From DATKZH01 sp964475955 (GTDB lineage Bacteria > Planctomycetota > Planctomycetia > Pirellulales > Thermoguttaceae), in NCBI GenBank assembly GCA_964475955.1, contig CAYYZY010000269.1, positions 1-9,029 on the forward strand: 9,029 nt of DNA, in the 5' to 3' direction. The notes under the pieces are model-generated. The model was not told the DNA's origin. It made no database searches and saw only the letters and a program-made list of their open reading frames with translations. The translations under genes were made by a program, and so were the position numbers. Each line of letters begins with the position of its first letter. Positions within the stretch are counted from its first letter, which is position 1. Below, in pieces: positions 1-7,126 of the stretch.

Positions 1-1017
1 AACCGGATCGAGGCGCTCCAGGTGCCGGCCAGCCATCCGGCCCGGCTTGCGTTCGAGTACACGCTGGGTAATGACGACCTCGACCCCTACGCCAATCCGA
101 CCGATTCAGACTACTCGGACGGCGAAACGAAGATGCCGTTCGTGCCGTTCGGCCAATTGCCGAACTTGTGGAGCAGCTCCAGCACGGCCGGCCAGTCGCC
201 GAACCTTTACCGCGTGCTGGAGTATCTGCACGTCCCCTCGCGGTTCCTGGGGACGGAAACGCAGTTCAACCCGGTCGGGTTCGAGGCCGCAGCCGGCTCG
301 GGCGACCCGGCCGCCAGGCAGTTCCAACCGCCGTTCAGCCGCGTGTCGCGCTACCGCGAGCCGGGCCGCGTGAACCTCAACACGATCTTCAGTGAGGACG
401 TGTGGACCGGCCTGACGGGCGATTTCGCCGGGATGACCGACGGCGACGTGGTCGAGTGGGACGACCTGGTCGAGAGCCGGCGCGGGTATACCGCTGAGGG
501 ATTGAACACCGATTACCCGACGCAGTTCGCCAACCCGTTCCGGTCGTTCGGCGGTTCCTACCTGGTGCCGACGCCCGAGCTGGGGAACGTGGTCGGCGAG
601 GAGATCCACGCCACCATGCTGCGCGGCGACCGGGAGGACCCTGAGCAGCCGCTATTCTTACACGTCTCGGACGACGCGTTTCAAGACACGGAGCGCAGCC
701 CGCATTTCAACTACCAGCTCCTGCAGCGGCTGGCGGGGAGCACGACGACGCGGTCGAACGTCTACACCGTGTGGATCACGGTGGGGTACTTCCAGGTGCT
801 CGAGGCGCCGAACAAGCCGGCCAGTTGGAGCACGGCCCAGTACCAGGCCGTGTTTCCCGAAGGGTTCCAACTCGGGCAGGAGTTGGGGGCCGACACGGGG
901 GAGATCGAGCGGCATCGGGCGTTTTACATCTTCGATCGCTCGATCCCCGTCGGGTTCGAGCGCGGCAGGGACAACAACGTGAAGGACGCCATCCTGCTCG
1001 AGCGGTTCATCGAGTAG
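1..1017 (+). CDS. C-terminal part of a large planctomycetal protein next to a pseudopilin gene (5'-truncated)
   Basis: The frame is open from the first base (reads NRIEALQVPASHP) to the TAG at 1015-1017, so the gene starts before the window; a GTG at 22 is not needed as a start. About 338 residues are visible. They contain no membrane segment. Readable landmarks are NLYRVLEYLHVPSRFLG, then RVSRYREPGRVNLNTIF, then TTRSNVYTVWITVGYF, and a C-terminus ending FDRSIPVGFERGRDNNVKDA followed by about ten residues. From memory, similar long proteins with a PilX/PulK-like N-terminus sit beside prepilin-like genes in Planctomycetes, and the 'PGRVN(L/I)NTI' and 'RSNV' segments recall Verrucomicrobial PilX-type cassette proteins. 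This family link is an inference; the diagnostic N-terminus is missing. The gene lies 54 bases upstream of a PulJ-like pseudopilin and is probably in the same operon. It is certainly coding: it has a clean codon pattern and a good Shine-Dalgarno sequence follows for the next gene. Confidence 0.8.
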   Translation, partial: NRIEALQVPASHPARLAFEYTLGNDDLDPYANPTDSDYSDGETKMPFVPFGQLPNLWSSSSTAGQSPNLYRVLEYLHVPSRFLGTETQFNPVGFEAAAGSGDPAARQFQPPFSRVSRYREPGRVNLNTIFSEDVWTGLTGDFAGMTDGDVVEWDDLVESRRGYTAEGLNTDYPTQFANPFRSFGGSYLVPTPELGNVVGEEIHATMLRGDREDPEQPLFLHVSDDAFQDTERSPHFNYQLLQRLAGSTTTRSNVYTVWITVGYFQVLEAPNKPASWSTAQYQAVFPEGFQLGQELGADTGEIERHRAFYIFDRSIPVGFERGRDNNVKDAILLERFIE

Positions 1018-1035
1018 CCGGGCCCGCTTTTTGAG

Positions 1036-1052
1036 ACGCCGCCCGGCGGCGT
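1036..1052. other. Perfect inverted repeat between two operon genes
   Basis: ACGCCGC (1036-1042) pairs perfectly with GCGGCGT (1046-1052) around a three-base loop, giving a seven-pair GC-rich hairpin just ahead of the Shine-Dalgarno sequence of the next gene. No T-run follows, so it is not an intrinsic terminator. It might influence translation or mRNA decay between the two genes, or be chance in GC-rich DNA. Confidence 0.35.
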
Positions 1053-1071
1053 GGGCGAGAGGAGAAACCTG

Positions 1072-2949
1072 ATGAAACGGTTGGCGAGTGCTTCGGGTCG
1101 CGTTCGGCGGGGCGGCTATACGATCGTCGAGCTGCTGATGGCCACCACCCTGACGCTGATCCTGATGGGCGTCGTGGCGACGATCTTCGGCTCGGTAAGC
1201 CGCAGCGTGCACCAGTCGCGCGCCACCCTGGAGATGAGCGACCGCCTGCGCTCGGCCAAGCAGCGGCTGGAGCTCGACCTGAAGGGCGTAACCGCCACGA
1301 TGGTCCCGACGCTGCGCCCCGACGAAGGCCAGGGCTACTTCGAGATCCGCGAAGGGCCGATGGGCGCGGCCGTGCTGCCGTGGTGGTTCGCCCGCGATTC
1401 GGACCGCGCGCGCACGCCCGACGCCACCGACCCGATCCCCTACGCGTACGACACGACGGTGACCGACCTCGACGACGTGCTCGCCTTCACCAGCCGCAGC
1501 CGGGAGGGGCTGTTCGTGGGGCGGTTTCGGAACGGACTGACGGGCAAGGACGTGACGGTCGAGGCGGAGGAAGCCGAGATCATCTGGTTCGTGCGCGGGC
1601 GGACGCTTTATCGTCGCGTGCTGTTGATCGCACCGCAGAGGATGAGCCCAACGACGCTAGCGGACTGGGGGCGACTTCCGTTTATGGACAACAACTATGA
1701 CAGCGACATGGATCCCACCTCCGGTTCGTTCAATCCGGTCGACGATCCCACGGACGCCAACGGCGTGGTCGATCTGGTCGACCTGACCGACGGGGATGGA
1801 AACGTCCACGGATTCCACGAGTGGTACGACGTGTCGGCCCGGCCCGAGATCGACCGCACGGGCACCGCCCCGGCGCGGCCCAACCAGAGCCAGGGATGGG
1901 GTTGGGTTCCCAACTCGCTGGGCGACCTGACGAAGCGGGAAAACCGGTACGCGCACCGGGTTCACCCCGTCGACGATTTCCCGTACGACCTCTCGCGCTG
2001 GGGCGCCCTGGGTGTGCCCACCCTGCGAGAGACCGCCCGGCCCGACTGGATGGGCTGGGCCGACGCCGCGAGCATGCCTGGGTTGACCAATCCCTACGAC
2101 CCCAATCCCTTCTGGATCGACTTCTGGGTCAACCCGCACCCGTGGCCGGAGGTCGACCCGGCCACGGGCACGCTGCTGGCGTACCAGAGGGCCGGCACGA
2201 ACGAGCGGGTGGCCGAAGACGTGATCCTGACCAACGTGATCGGTTTCGACGTCAAGGTGTGGGATCCCGAGGCGCCGCTGTTCCGCGCGGTAAACGACTG
2301 GGGCACGCCGTACGACCTGACCGACGACCGGAGCGTTACGGGCGTGATGGTCAAGCCGGGCGACCCGGGATATCCGCTGGCATTGGCGCATTGGGCCATC
2401 TATCGACGCACCGGGTCAGCCGCGAGCGGCGACATGCCGGCCAACGGCCCCGTGCCCCTCGCGACGGGAGCCTACGTCGATCTGAACTATTCGGCCTACG
2501 CCATCTCCGCGTATCTCTCCAGTGCGCCGGCGACTCCGCAAGATCAATTGCTGGCCAAGCTCACCTCCACGTTCAGCGGCTCCGGGCACCTGCGGTCGAA
2601 GCTGCACGCCGACCACACACAGCCCGACCACACATGGGACGGGAGCGCGTTCTACGACACCTGGTCGCTCCACTACGAGAACGACTCGACCTGGATCGAC
2701 AGCAACGGCAACGGCCTGGTCGACCCCGGCGAGCGGACGGGCGACCAGGATGGCGATGGCCTGTTCGACGAAGGCACCGACGGGTTCGACAACGACGGCA
2801 ACGGAGTGGTCGACGACCTGGCTGAGCGGGAAACCATGCCGCCGTACCCCGTGCCGCTCGAGGGGATTCAGGTCGAGATCCGCACGTTCGAGCCCGACAG
2901 CCGCCAGGTCCGCACCGTGACGCTCGTGGCCGATTTGCCCACGAAGTAG
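1072..2949 (+). CDS. PulJ-like pseudopilin with type IV prepilin N-terminus and EF-hand-like calcium loops
   Basis: The start is ATG 1072 because a strong Shine-Dalgarno sequence (GAGAGGAGA, 1057-1065) sits seven bases or fewer before it; the frame also opens at GTG 1051, but that start overlaps the Shine-Dalgarno sequence and lacks its own. The 625-residue product begins with a basic leader, then RRGGYTIVELLM: prepilin peptidase would cut after Gly15, leaving Tyr16 at +1 and the conserved Glu20 at +5, followed by a hydrophobic helix to about residue 40. The C-terminal segment PLEGIQVEIRTFEPDSRQVR resembles the end of PulJ-type minor pseudopilins. Unusual for the family (normally about 200 residues) is the length, and the Asp/Gly loops: D543-S-N-G-N-G-L-V-D-P-G-E554 fits the 12-residue EF-hand pattern, with further loops at 558-569 and 573-584 and an Asp-rich stretch at 208-246. 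The role is inferred as a minor subunit of a secretion or pilus-like fibre. It probably forms an operon with the gene upstream. Confidence 0.88.
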   Translation: MKRLASASGRVRRGGYTIVELLMATTLTLILMGVVATIFGSVSRSVHQSRATLEMSDRLRSAKQRLELDLKGVTATMVPTLRPDEGQGYFEIREGPMGAAVLPWWFARDSDRARTPDATDPIPYAYDTTVTDLDDVLAFTSRSREGLFVGRFRNGLTGKDVTVEAEEAEIIWFVRGRTLYRRVLLIAPQRMSPTTLADWGRLPFMDNNYDSDMDPTSGSFNPVDDPTDANGVVDLVDLTDGDGNVHGFHEWYDVSARPEIDRTGTAPARPNQSQGWGWVPNSLGDLTKRENRYAHRVHPVDDFPYDLSRWGALGVPTLRETARPDWMGWADAASMPGLTNPYDPNPFWIDFWVNPHPWPEVDPATGTLLAYQRAGTNERVAEDVILTNVIGFDVKVWDPEAPLFRAVNDWGTPYDLTDDRSVTGVMVKPGDPGYPLALAHWAIYRRTGSAASGDMPANGPVPLATGAYVDLNYSAYAISAYLSSAPATPQDQLLAKLTSTFSGSGHLRSKLHADHTQPDHTWDGSAFYDTWSLHYENDSTWIDSNGNGLVDPGERTGDQDGDGLFDEGTDGFDNDGNGVVDDLAERETMPPYPVPLEGIQVEIRTFEPDSRQVRTVTLVADLPTK

Positions 2950-2991
2950 CCGCCGCCTTAGCAGCCCACACGGCGTATTCGCTACGGCGAT

Positions 2992-3020
2992 TTGACAGTC
3001 GGCCGAACGTGACGTAGGTA
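2992..3020 (+). promoter_or_regulatory. Candidate sigma-70-type promoter for the riboswitch transcript
   Basis: A perfect -35 hexamer TTGACA lies at 2992-2997. Seventeen bases on is TAGGTA (3015-3020), a poor -10 match; TATTCA at 3019-3024 is a better hexamer but the spacing (21) is too long. A start near 3027 would place the riboswitch core about 50 bases into the transcript. The -35 match and the need for a promoter here support the call, while the weak -10 keeps confidence low. Confidence 0.35.
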
Positions 3021-3065
3021 TTCAATAGGTCATCGTCGTTTCTCTCGCCGCCGAAGGGACCTCTC

Positions 3066-3152
3066 GCAGGCCCGAAAAGGCAAACCGACTGCGAGGTCGG
3101 GACGCAAAGCCATGGGGCTCGCCCCGCGAGCTTGCCAGGCTGCCGAAGCATG
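3066..3152 (+). ncRNA. Class I cyclic-di-GMP riboswitch (GEMM-I aptamer)
   Basis: The core matches the GEMM-I consensus closely. GGCAAACC (3079-3086) leads into stem CCGACU (3085-3090), a GNRA tetraloop GCGA (3091-3094) and GGUCGG (3095-3100). The hallmark GGGACGCAAAGCC (3099-3111) follows, with GGC 3079-3081 able to pair with GCC 3109-3111. The second arm has stem GCUCGC (3117-3122) / GCGAGC (3126-3131) with loop CCC, and closes with CCAGGCUGCCGAAG (3135-3148), the expected 3' part of the aptamer. The family binds the second messenger c-di-GMP and controls the gene downstream. The strand is fixed by the consensus. The next confident gene is the TadG-like VWA protein 330 bases downstream. The expression platform is not evident: no hairpin with a T-run was found in the leader, so on or off control cannot be told. 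The outer P1 stem boundaries are approximate. Confidence 0.92.
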
Positions 3153-3481
3153 CAACTTTCCTGAGGATGGTTGCCGTGTCGGAACGCGTCTCGACGCTCG
3201 CGTCTTTCTTGGGCGATTCCCACCGCCTCCACTTCAGGCTGGCCTTTCTCATCGCATCGGCCCGAGCGCGTCGGATCGCGCGCGGCTTCCCGTCGGCTTC
3301 TCCCGACCGGGCGGACCGCTCCCCGGGGGGGTTGACCGACCCGGATCCGGGACCAACACTTGGATGGGCTCCTGCGCGCTGCTCGGACCGCGGCGGGCGA
3401 GCCGTCGGCCCCGCTTCGCACGAAGCGGCGGACGAGCCTCGCGTTGACGGTGCCCACGACGACTGAGAGGGGAGACGCCCA
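3153..3481 (+). other. Long leader between riboswitch and VWA gene; possible small ORF
   Basis: About 330 bases separate the aptamer from the GTG start at 3482. The stretch holds a perfect 12-base palindrome CCCGGATCCGGG (3340-3351) and a hairpin CCGCTTC (3411-3417) / GAAGCGG (3422-3428) with loop GCAC, about 53 bases before the VWA start. Neither is followed by a T-run. A 99-codon frame (ATG 3167 to TGA 3464-3466) begins just behind the aptamer and ends at the Shine-Dalgarno sequence of the next gene. Its third positions are somewhat GC-rich (about 80 per cent in the first 60 codons by hand count), but its Shine-Dalgarno-like CTGAGG directly abuts the ATG, and the composition is Arg/Pro/Ala-rich with no recognised domain. 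It is therefore not called as a gene. Confidence 0.5.
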
Positions 3482-5347
3482 GTGGTTGCTCGATCTACTC
3501 AATCCGACCGCCCAAAGCGCCGCGGTGCCACGCTCGTGCTCACCGCCCTGCTGTTGGTGGCGATGCTCGGCCTGGTTGCCTTCGCGATCGACGTCGGGTA
3601 CATCATGCTGGTCCGCACGCAGTTGCAGGTTGCCGCCGATTCGGCCGTCATGGCCGCCGCGGCCAACCTGGGCAAGCCGGCGCACGAGATCGTCGCCTCG
3701 GCCGACGAGTACGCCGGCTATCACGTCGCCGGGGCCAGGCCGGTCGACGTCGATCCGGCCGACGTCGAACTGGGCCTCTGGGACAGCGGTTCGCGCACTT
3801 TCTCGCCTTCGGGCCGGATGGGCAACGCCGTCCGGGTCACCACGCGCCGCGACGGCTCCACCAACGGAGAGGCCCCCCTCTTCTTCGCCCGGCTGTTCGG
3901 CAAACGCTCCTTCCCCATGTCGGCCTCGGCCGTTGCCATGGCGAACCCGCGCGACATCGCGTTCGTGATCGACCTCTCCGGCTCGATGAACAACGACACG
4001 GAGCCGTGCTGGGCCACCGACGCGATCAACGACACGTTCGCCGCCGAGGGGTATCCGACGATCGGCGACGAGCTGATGCAAGCGCTGTACGACGACTTCG
4101 GCTTCGGCGCGTATCCCGGGGCGTCGCAGTACGTCGGCGAGCCGGTCGGCGTGTCGCCGGGCCGGTACGCCTACGCCGAGCTGACCGAGAACCGCGGCCC
4201 GCTGACGCGCGGCTCGGTGCCCGAAGAGTACCGGATCCGTTCCCGCGACGGCGAGCGCACGCGCAAAGAGAAGGCCTACCGCTGGATCATCGACACGCAG
4301 ATCGCCCAGGTGATGCCCAACGCCCTGCCGACGCCCAGCAGCGTGCAGAACTACGGCTACTGGGAGAAGTACCTCGACTACGTCCTCCGCCCCGTCTGGG
4401 ACCGCTCGCGCGGCTGGCTCCCCTACCGGCAGGACCGCGACCGGATCGACCGGTTCGGCAATCCCAGCTCCCGCGCGTTCCCGAACGTGAGCCGAAGCGT
4501 TCCCCGGGGCTTTCGGAACCGGATCGGCTACCGCACGTACGTGCAGTTCATGATGGATCACGGCCGCGACCGCAAGCCGGACGGCCGGCGCTACGTGCCC
4601 CTGTCGCGGCACAGCGCCGACTGCCCCTGGCACCGGGAGGCGACGGCCGGCGGAACGTTCCGTTTCCCCCCGCGCGAGCAGCCCGTGCACGCCGCCCGCC
4701 GGGCGACGATCGCCGCCCTGCAAGTCGTCAAGGAGCGCAACGCCGGCGTTTCCGATCCCGACCAGCGCGACTGGGTCTCGATCGTGGCGTTCGACAGCCT
4801 CATCGGCGGCGGGCCCGTCCTCGAACAGCCGCTTACGGCCGACTACGACCGGGCGATGGCCGCCTGCACTCGGCTCCAGGCGGTCGCCGACGACTGCGCC
4901 AGCACGGCCACCGAGGCGGGCATGCTTCTGGCGCGGCGGCACATCCGGTCGCCGAGCGAAGGCGGCCAGGGCCGGTACGCCACGAACAAGGTCGTCGTCC
5001 TGCTGACCGACGGCGTCCCCAACCTCTACGTGAGCGGCCGCAGCGAGATCGACCGCTTCATCCGCGACAATCCCAGCGACGACTTCTACCGCCGAGGGAA
5101 GTACCCTTACAACGCGGCGCTCATGCAAGCGGCCGCCGTGGAACACGACGGTTGGTACCTGTACCCGGTCGGCGTCGGGCTGGGCACCGACTACGACTTC
5201 ATGGACCGCCTGGCCCGCATGGGCAACACGGCCAACGGCGACGGCGAGAGCCCCCGCGGCAGCGGCAACCCGGCCGAATACGAACGCCGCCTGAGCGCCA
5301 TCTTCGAAGAGATCATCACCAACCCCCAAGTGCGGCTGGTCCAATAG
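3482..5347 (+). CDS. TadG-like protein with a von Willebrand factor A domain
   Basis: The GTG start at 3482 follows GAGGGGAG (3467-3474) by seven bases; no better in-frame start is seen. The 621-residue product opens with a basic stretch, a membrane helix at about 17-43, and then AIDVGYIMLVRTQLQVAADS, the signature of the TadE/TadG-type N-terminal domain of Flp pilus assembly proteins. The VWA domain follows: strand 1 and the metal-site motif FVIDLSGSM (Asp164, Ser166, Ser168), the matching Thr475 in CASTATEAG, and VVLLTDGVPNLY with Asp510. All metal-ion-dependent adhesion site residues therefore appear present. Between Ser168 and the first VWA helix (starting about His403, HAARRATIAAL) lies an unusually long insertion of about 230 residues rich in Tyr, Arg and Pro. 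The protein is expected to be membrane-anchored with its bulk outside the cytoplasm, acting in adhesion or pilus assembly. It lies downstream of a c-di-GMP riboswitch, the likely regulator. Confidence 0.9.
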   Translation: MVARSTQSDRPKRRGATLVLTALLLVAMLGLVAFAIDVGYIMLVRTQLQVAADSAVMAAAANLGKPAHEIVASADEYAGYHVAGARPVDVDPADVELGLWDSGSRTFSPSGRMGNAVRVTTRRDGSTNGEAPLFFARLFGKRSFPMSASAVAMANPRDIAFVIDLSGSMNNDTEPCWATDAINDTFAAEGYPTIGDELMQALYDDFGFGAYPGASQYVGEPVGVSPGRYAYAELTENRGPLTRGSVPEEYRIRSRDGERTRKEKAYRWIIDTQIAQVMPNALPTPSSVQNYGYWEKYLDYVLRPVWDRSRGWLPYRQDRDRIDRFGNPSSRAFPNVSRSVPRGFRNRIGYRTYVQFMMDHGRDRKPDGRRYVPLSRHSADCPWHREATAGGTFRFPPREQPVHAARRATIAALQVVKERNAGVSDPDQRDWVSIVAFDSLIGGGPVLEQPLTADYDRAMAACTRLQAVADDCASTATEAGMLLARRHIRSPSEGGQGRYATNKVVVLLTDGVPNLYVSGRSEIDRFIRDNPSDDFYRRGKYPYNAALMQAAAVEHDGWYLYPVGVGLGTDYDFMDRLARMGNTANGDGESPRGSGNPAEYERRLSAIFEEIITNPQVRLVQ

Positions 5348-5381
5348 GCGGGCTTCACCGCGGCCTCCGGTGCGAGCCCGC
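5348..5381 (+). terminator. Stem-loop directly after the VWA gene (possible terminator without T-run)
   Basis: Starting at the base after the stop codon, GCGGGCT (5348-5354) pairs with AGCCCGC (5375-5381), and CACCG (5356-5360) pairs with CGGTG (5368-5372), with a small internal mismatch and a seven-base loop. This is 12 pairs in all. No T-run follows, so it may be a 3'-end stabilising or pausing structure rather than an intrinsic terminator. Confidence 0.35.
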
Positions 5382-5680
5382 GGGCCGCCCACCTGCGGGT
5401 TCTCGATCTTCTTGATACGCGGTTCCCAGCGGTGCGCCGTCGGAGACGATGCCGCGCGGAAGGCGCCGGCTCCGCGTTTCGGCTGGTTGCCGCGAGGGGG
5501 CCGGGCAGGTAAGGTGGACGCAAGCGTCGATAGCGGGGTCCGTGGGGCACGGTTATATCCGACCCGGCACGTTGGAAACGTGCCCCACAACGTGCCCCAC
5601 GGGGAATTCCCGGCATTTCCCACCTGTCTGATTCTCAGCCCCTCGCCTCGAGGTCGCGTCTCCAGTCGAGCTCGTCCGCC
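5382..5680. other. Intergenic region before the radical SAM gene
   Basis: No credible gene is seen in this stretch: the open frames here are Arg-rich shadows with no Shine-Dalgarno sequence or domain. It holds the compound palindrome described separately at 5540-5602. I found no convincing promoter hexamer pair for the gene that follows and no consensus Shine-Dalgarno sequence before its ATG. Confidence 0.6.
5540..5602. repeat. Compound palindromic repeat with a tandem 12-mer
   Basis: An outer 12-pair stem (CCGTGGGGCACG 5540-5551 with CGTGCCCCACGG 5591-5602) encloses a perfect 8-pair hairpin GGCACGTT / AACGTGCC (5566-5573 / 5577-5584) with loop GGA. The unit AACGTGCCCCAC occurs twice in direct tandem (5577-5588 and 5589-5600), so the left arm could pair with either copy; pairing with the first copy would break the inner hairpin. 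From memory, 'GTGGGGCACGTT' palindromes recur between genes in planctomycete genomes, which suggests a dispersed REP-like or MITE-like family rather than a site belonging to either neighbour. Dispersal cannot be shown from one window. Confidence 0.75.
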
Positions 5681-7126
5681 ATGCTGACGCTGGTGAACAC
5701 GAATCGCATGGCCCCGCCGATCGCGCCGGTCGGGCTCGACTACCTGGCCGGGGCGGTCCGCCGGGCGAGGATCGACGTCGACCTGCTCGACCTGTGCCTG
5801 GCCGACGATCCCGGCGGCGCGCTCGGCCACCACTTCGCGGAGCGCTCCGCGGAACTGGTGGCCGTCTCGTTTCGCAACGTCGACGACTGCTTCTGGCCCG
5901 GCAGCGCGTGGTTCGTCCCGGAGCTGGAATCCATCGTGCGGCGGATCCGCGAACTCTCGCCGGCCCCGATCGTGGTCGGCGGCGTGGGCTTCTCGATCTT
6001 CGCCCGGCGGATCGTCGAGCAGGTGGGCGCCGACTTCGGCGTGCGCGGCGACGGCGAGCGCGCGCTGGTCGAACTGGTCCACCAGCTCCACACCACGCGG
6101 CGCTTCGACCTCGTCGAAGGGCTGATTTGGCGCGACGGCGAGGTGCTCCGGTCGAACCCGCCCGCGTGGCCCGAACGGCTCTCGGTCCCCACGGCGCGGG
6201 AGGCCGTCGACAACCGGGCCTACTTCCGGCTGGGCGGTCAGATCGGGGTGGAGACCAAGCGGGGATGCAGCCGGCACTGCGCCTACTGCGCCGACCCGTT
6301 GGCCAAGGGGCCCACCGAACGGCTGCGCAGCCCCGTGGAAGTGGCCGACGAAATGGAGTCGCTTCTGGCGCAAGGGATCGACGTCGTCCACCTGTGCGAC
6401 AGCGAGTTCAACCTGCCGATCGCCCACGCGCGCGACGTGTGCGAAGAGTTCATTCGCCGCCGTCTTGGCGATCGGCTGCGCTGGTACACGTACATGACCG
6501 TGCTGCCGTTCGACGGCCCGCTCGCCCGGCAGATGCGCCGCGCCGGCTGCGTGGGCATCAACTTCACCAGCGACTCGGCGGTCCCGTCGCTTCTGACCAC
6601 CTACGGCCAGCCGCACCGGAAGCGGGACCTGATCGAGGCGGTTCGCCTCTGCCGCGAGCAGGGGATCGCGGTGATGCTCGACCTGCTGCTGGGCGGGCCC
6701 GGGGAGACGCCGGCCACCCTGGCGGCGACGATCGATTCGGTCCGTTGGCTCGCGCCCGACTGCGCCGGCGCGGCGCTGGGGATCCGCCTCTACCCGGGCA
6801 CGCCGATGCACGCCCTGCTGGCCGCGCGCAAGCCCCTCGACGAAACTCACGGCATCCACCGCCGGTACGATGGCCCGATCGACCTGTTGCGGCCCAACTT
6901 CTACGTGTCGCCCGAGCTGGGCGATCGCCCGGCGGCGCTGGTCCGCGACCTGATCGACGGCGACCCCCTCTTCTTCCCTCCCGACGACGGTTCCCCCTCG
7001 ACTCCCCACGCGCCCGACGCCGGCGCCGACTACAACTACAACGAGAACCGGGCCCTCGTCGACGCCATCGCCCGCGGCGCCCGCGGCGCCTACTGGGACA
7101 TCCTGCGCGGCCTTCGCGACGGCTGA
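5681..7126 (+). CDS. B12-binding-type radical SAM enzyme
   Basis: The 481-residue product starts at ATG 5681 with MLTLVNTNRMAPPIAPVGLD, a typical opening for this architecture, although no clear Shine-Dalgarno sequence is visible. Residues 1 to about 145 resemble a cobalamin-binding Rossmann domain: PVGLDYLAGAVRRA near the start, VVGGVGF at 98-104, and GVRGDGERALVEL from 120. The cobalamin-ligand motif DxHxxG is absent, so cobalamin would bind without a protein His ligand, or not at all. The radical SAM core has the cluster motif C196-S-R-H-C200-A-Y-C203 in the CxxxCxxC spacing, followed by GGPGET at 338-343, in the region of the SAM-binding strand. The family makes 5'-deoxyadenosyl radicals and often methylates unactivated carbons. 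The substrate cannot be told: no biosynthetic partners are adjacent, and the gene stands apart by 333 bases upstream and 233 downstream. Confidence 0.9.
   Translation: MLTLVNTNRMAPPIAPVGLDYLAGAVRRARIDVDLLDLCLADDPGGALGHHFAERSAELVAVSFRNVDDCFWPGSAWFVPELESIVRRIRELSPAPIVVGGVGFSIFARRIVEQVGADFGVRGDGERALVELVHQLHTTRRFDLVEGLIWRDGEVLRSNPPAWPERLSVPTAREAVDNRAYFRLGGQIGVETKRGCSRHCAYCADPLAKGPTERLRSPVEVADEMESLLAQGIDVVHLCDSEFNLPIAHARDVCEEFIRRRLGDRLRWYTYMTVLPFDGPLARQMRRAGCVGINFTSDSAVPSLLTTYGQPHRKRDLIEAVRLCREQGIAVMLDLLLGGPGETPATLAATIDSVRWLAPDCAGAALGIRLYPGTPMHALLAARKPLDETHGIHRRYDGPIDLLRPNFYVSPELGDRPAALVRDLIDGDPLFFPPDDGSPSTPHAPDAGADYNYNENRALVDAIARGARGAYWDILRGLRDG

Noticed and set aside
1018..1034. CGGGCCCG followed by TTTTT after the first gene
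   Set aside because: The 8-base palindrome cannot form a stable stem with a loop, and the next gene's Shine-Dalgarno sequence is close by, so it is not called a terminator.
3112..3447. 111-codon frame starting within the riboswitch
   Set aside because: Its ATG lies inside the folded aptamer core, there is no Shine-Dalgarno sequence, and its composition is shadow-like.
3360..3968. 202-codon frame overlapping the start of the VWA gene
   Set aside because: It is Ser/Arg/Pro/Thr-rich, in a different frame from the TadG-like domain, with no motif.
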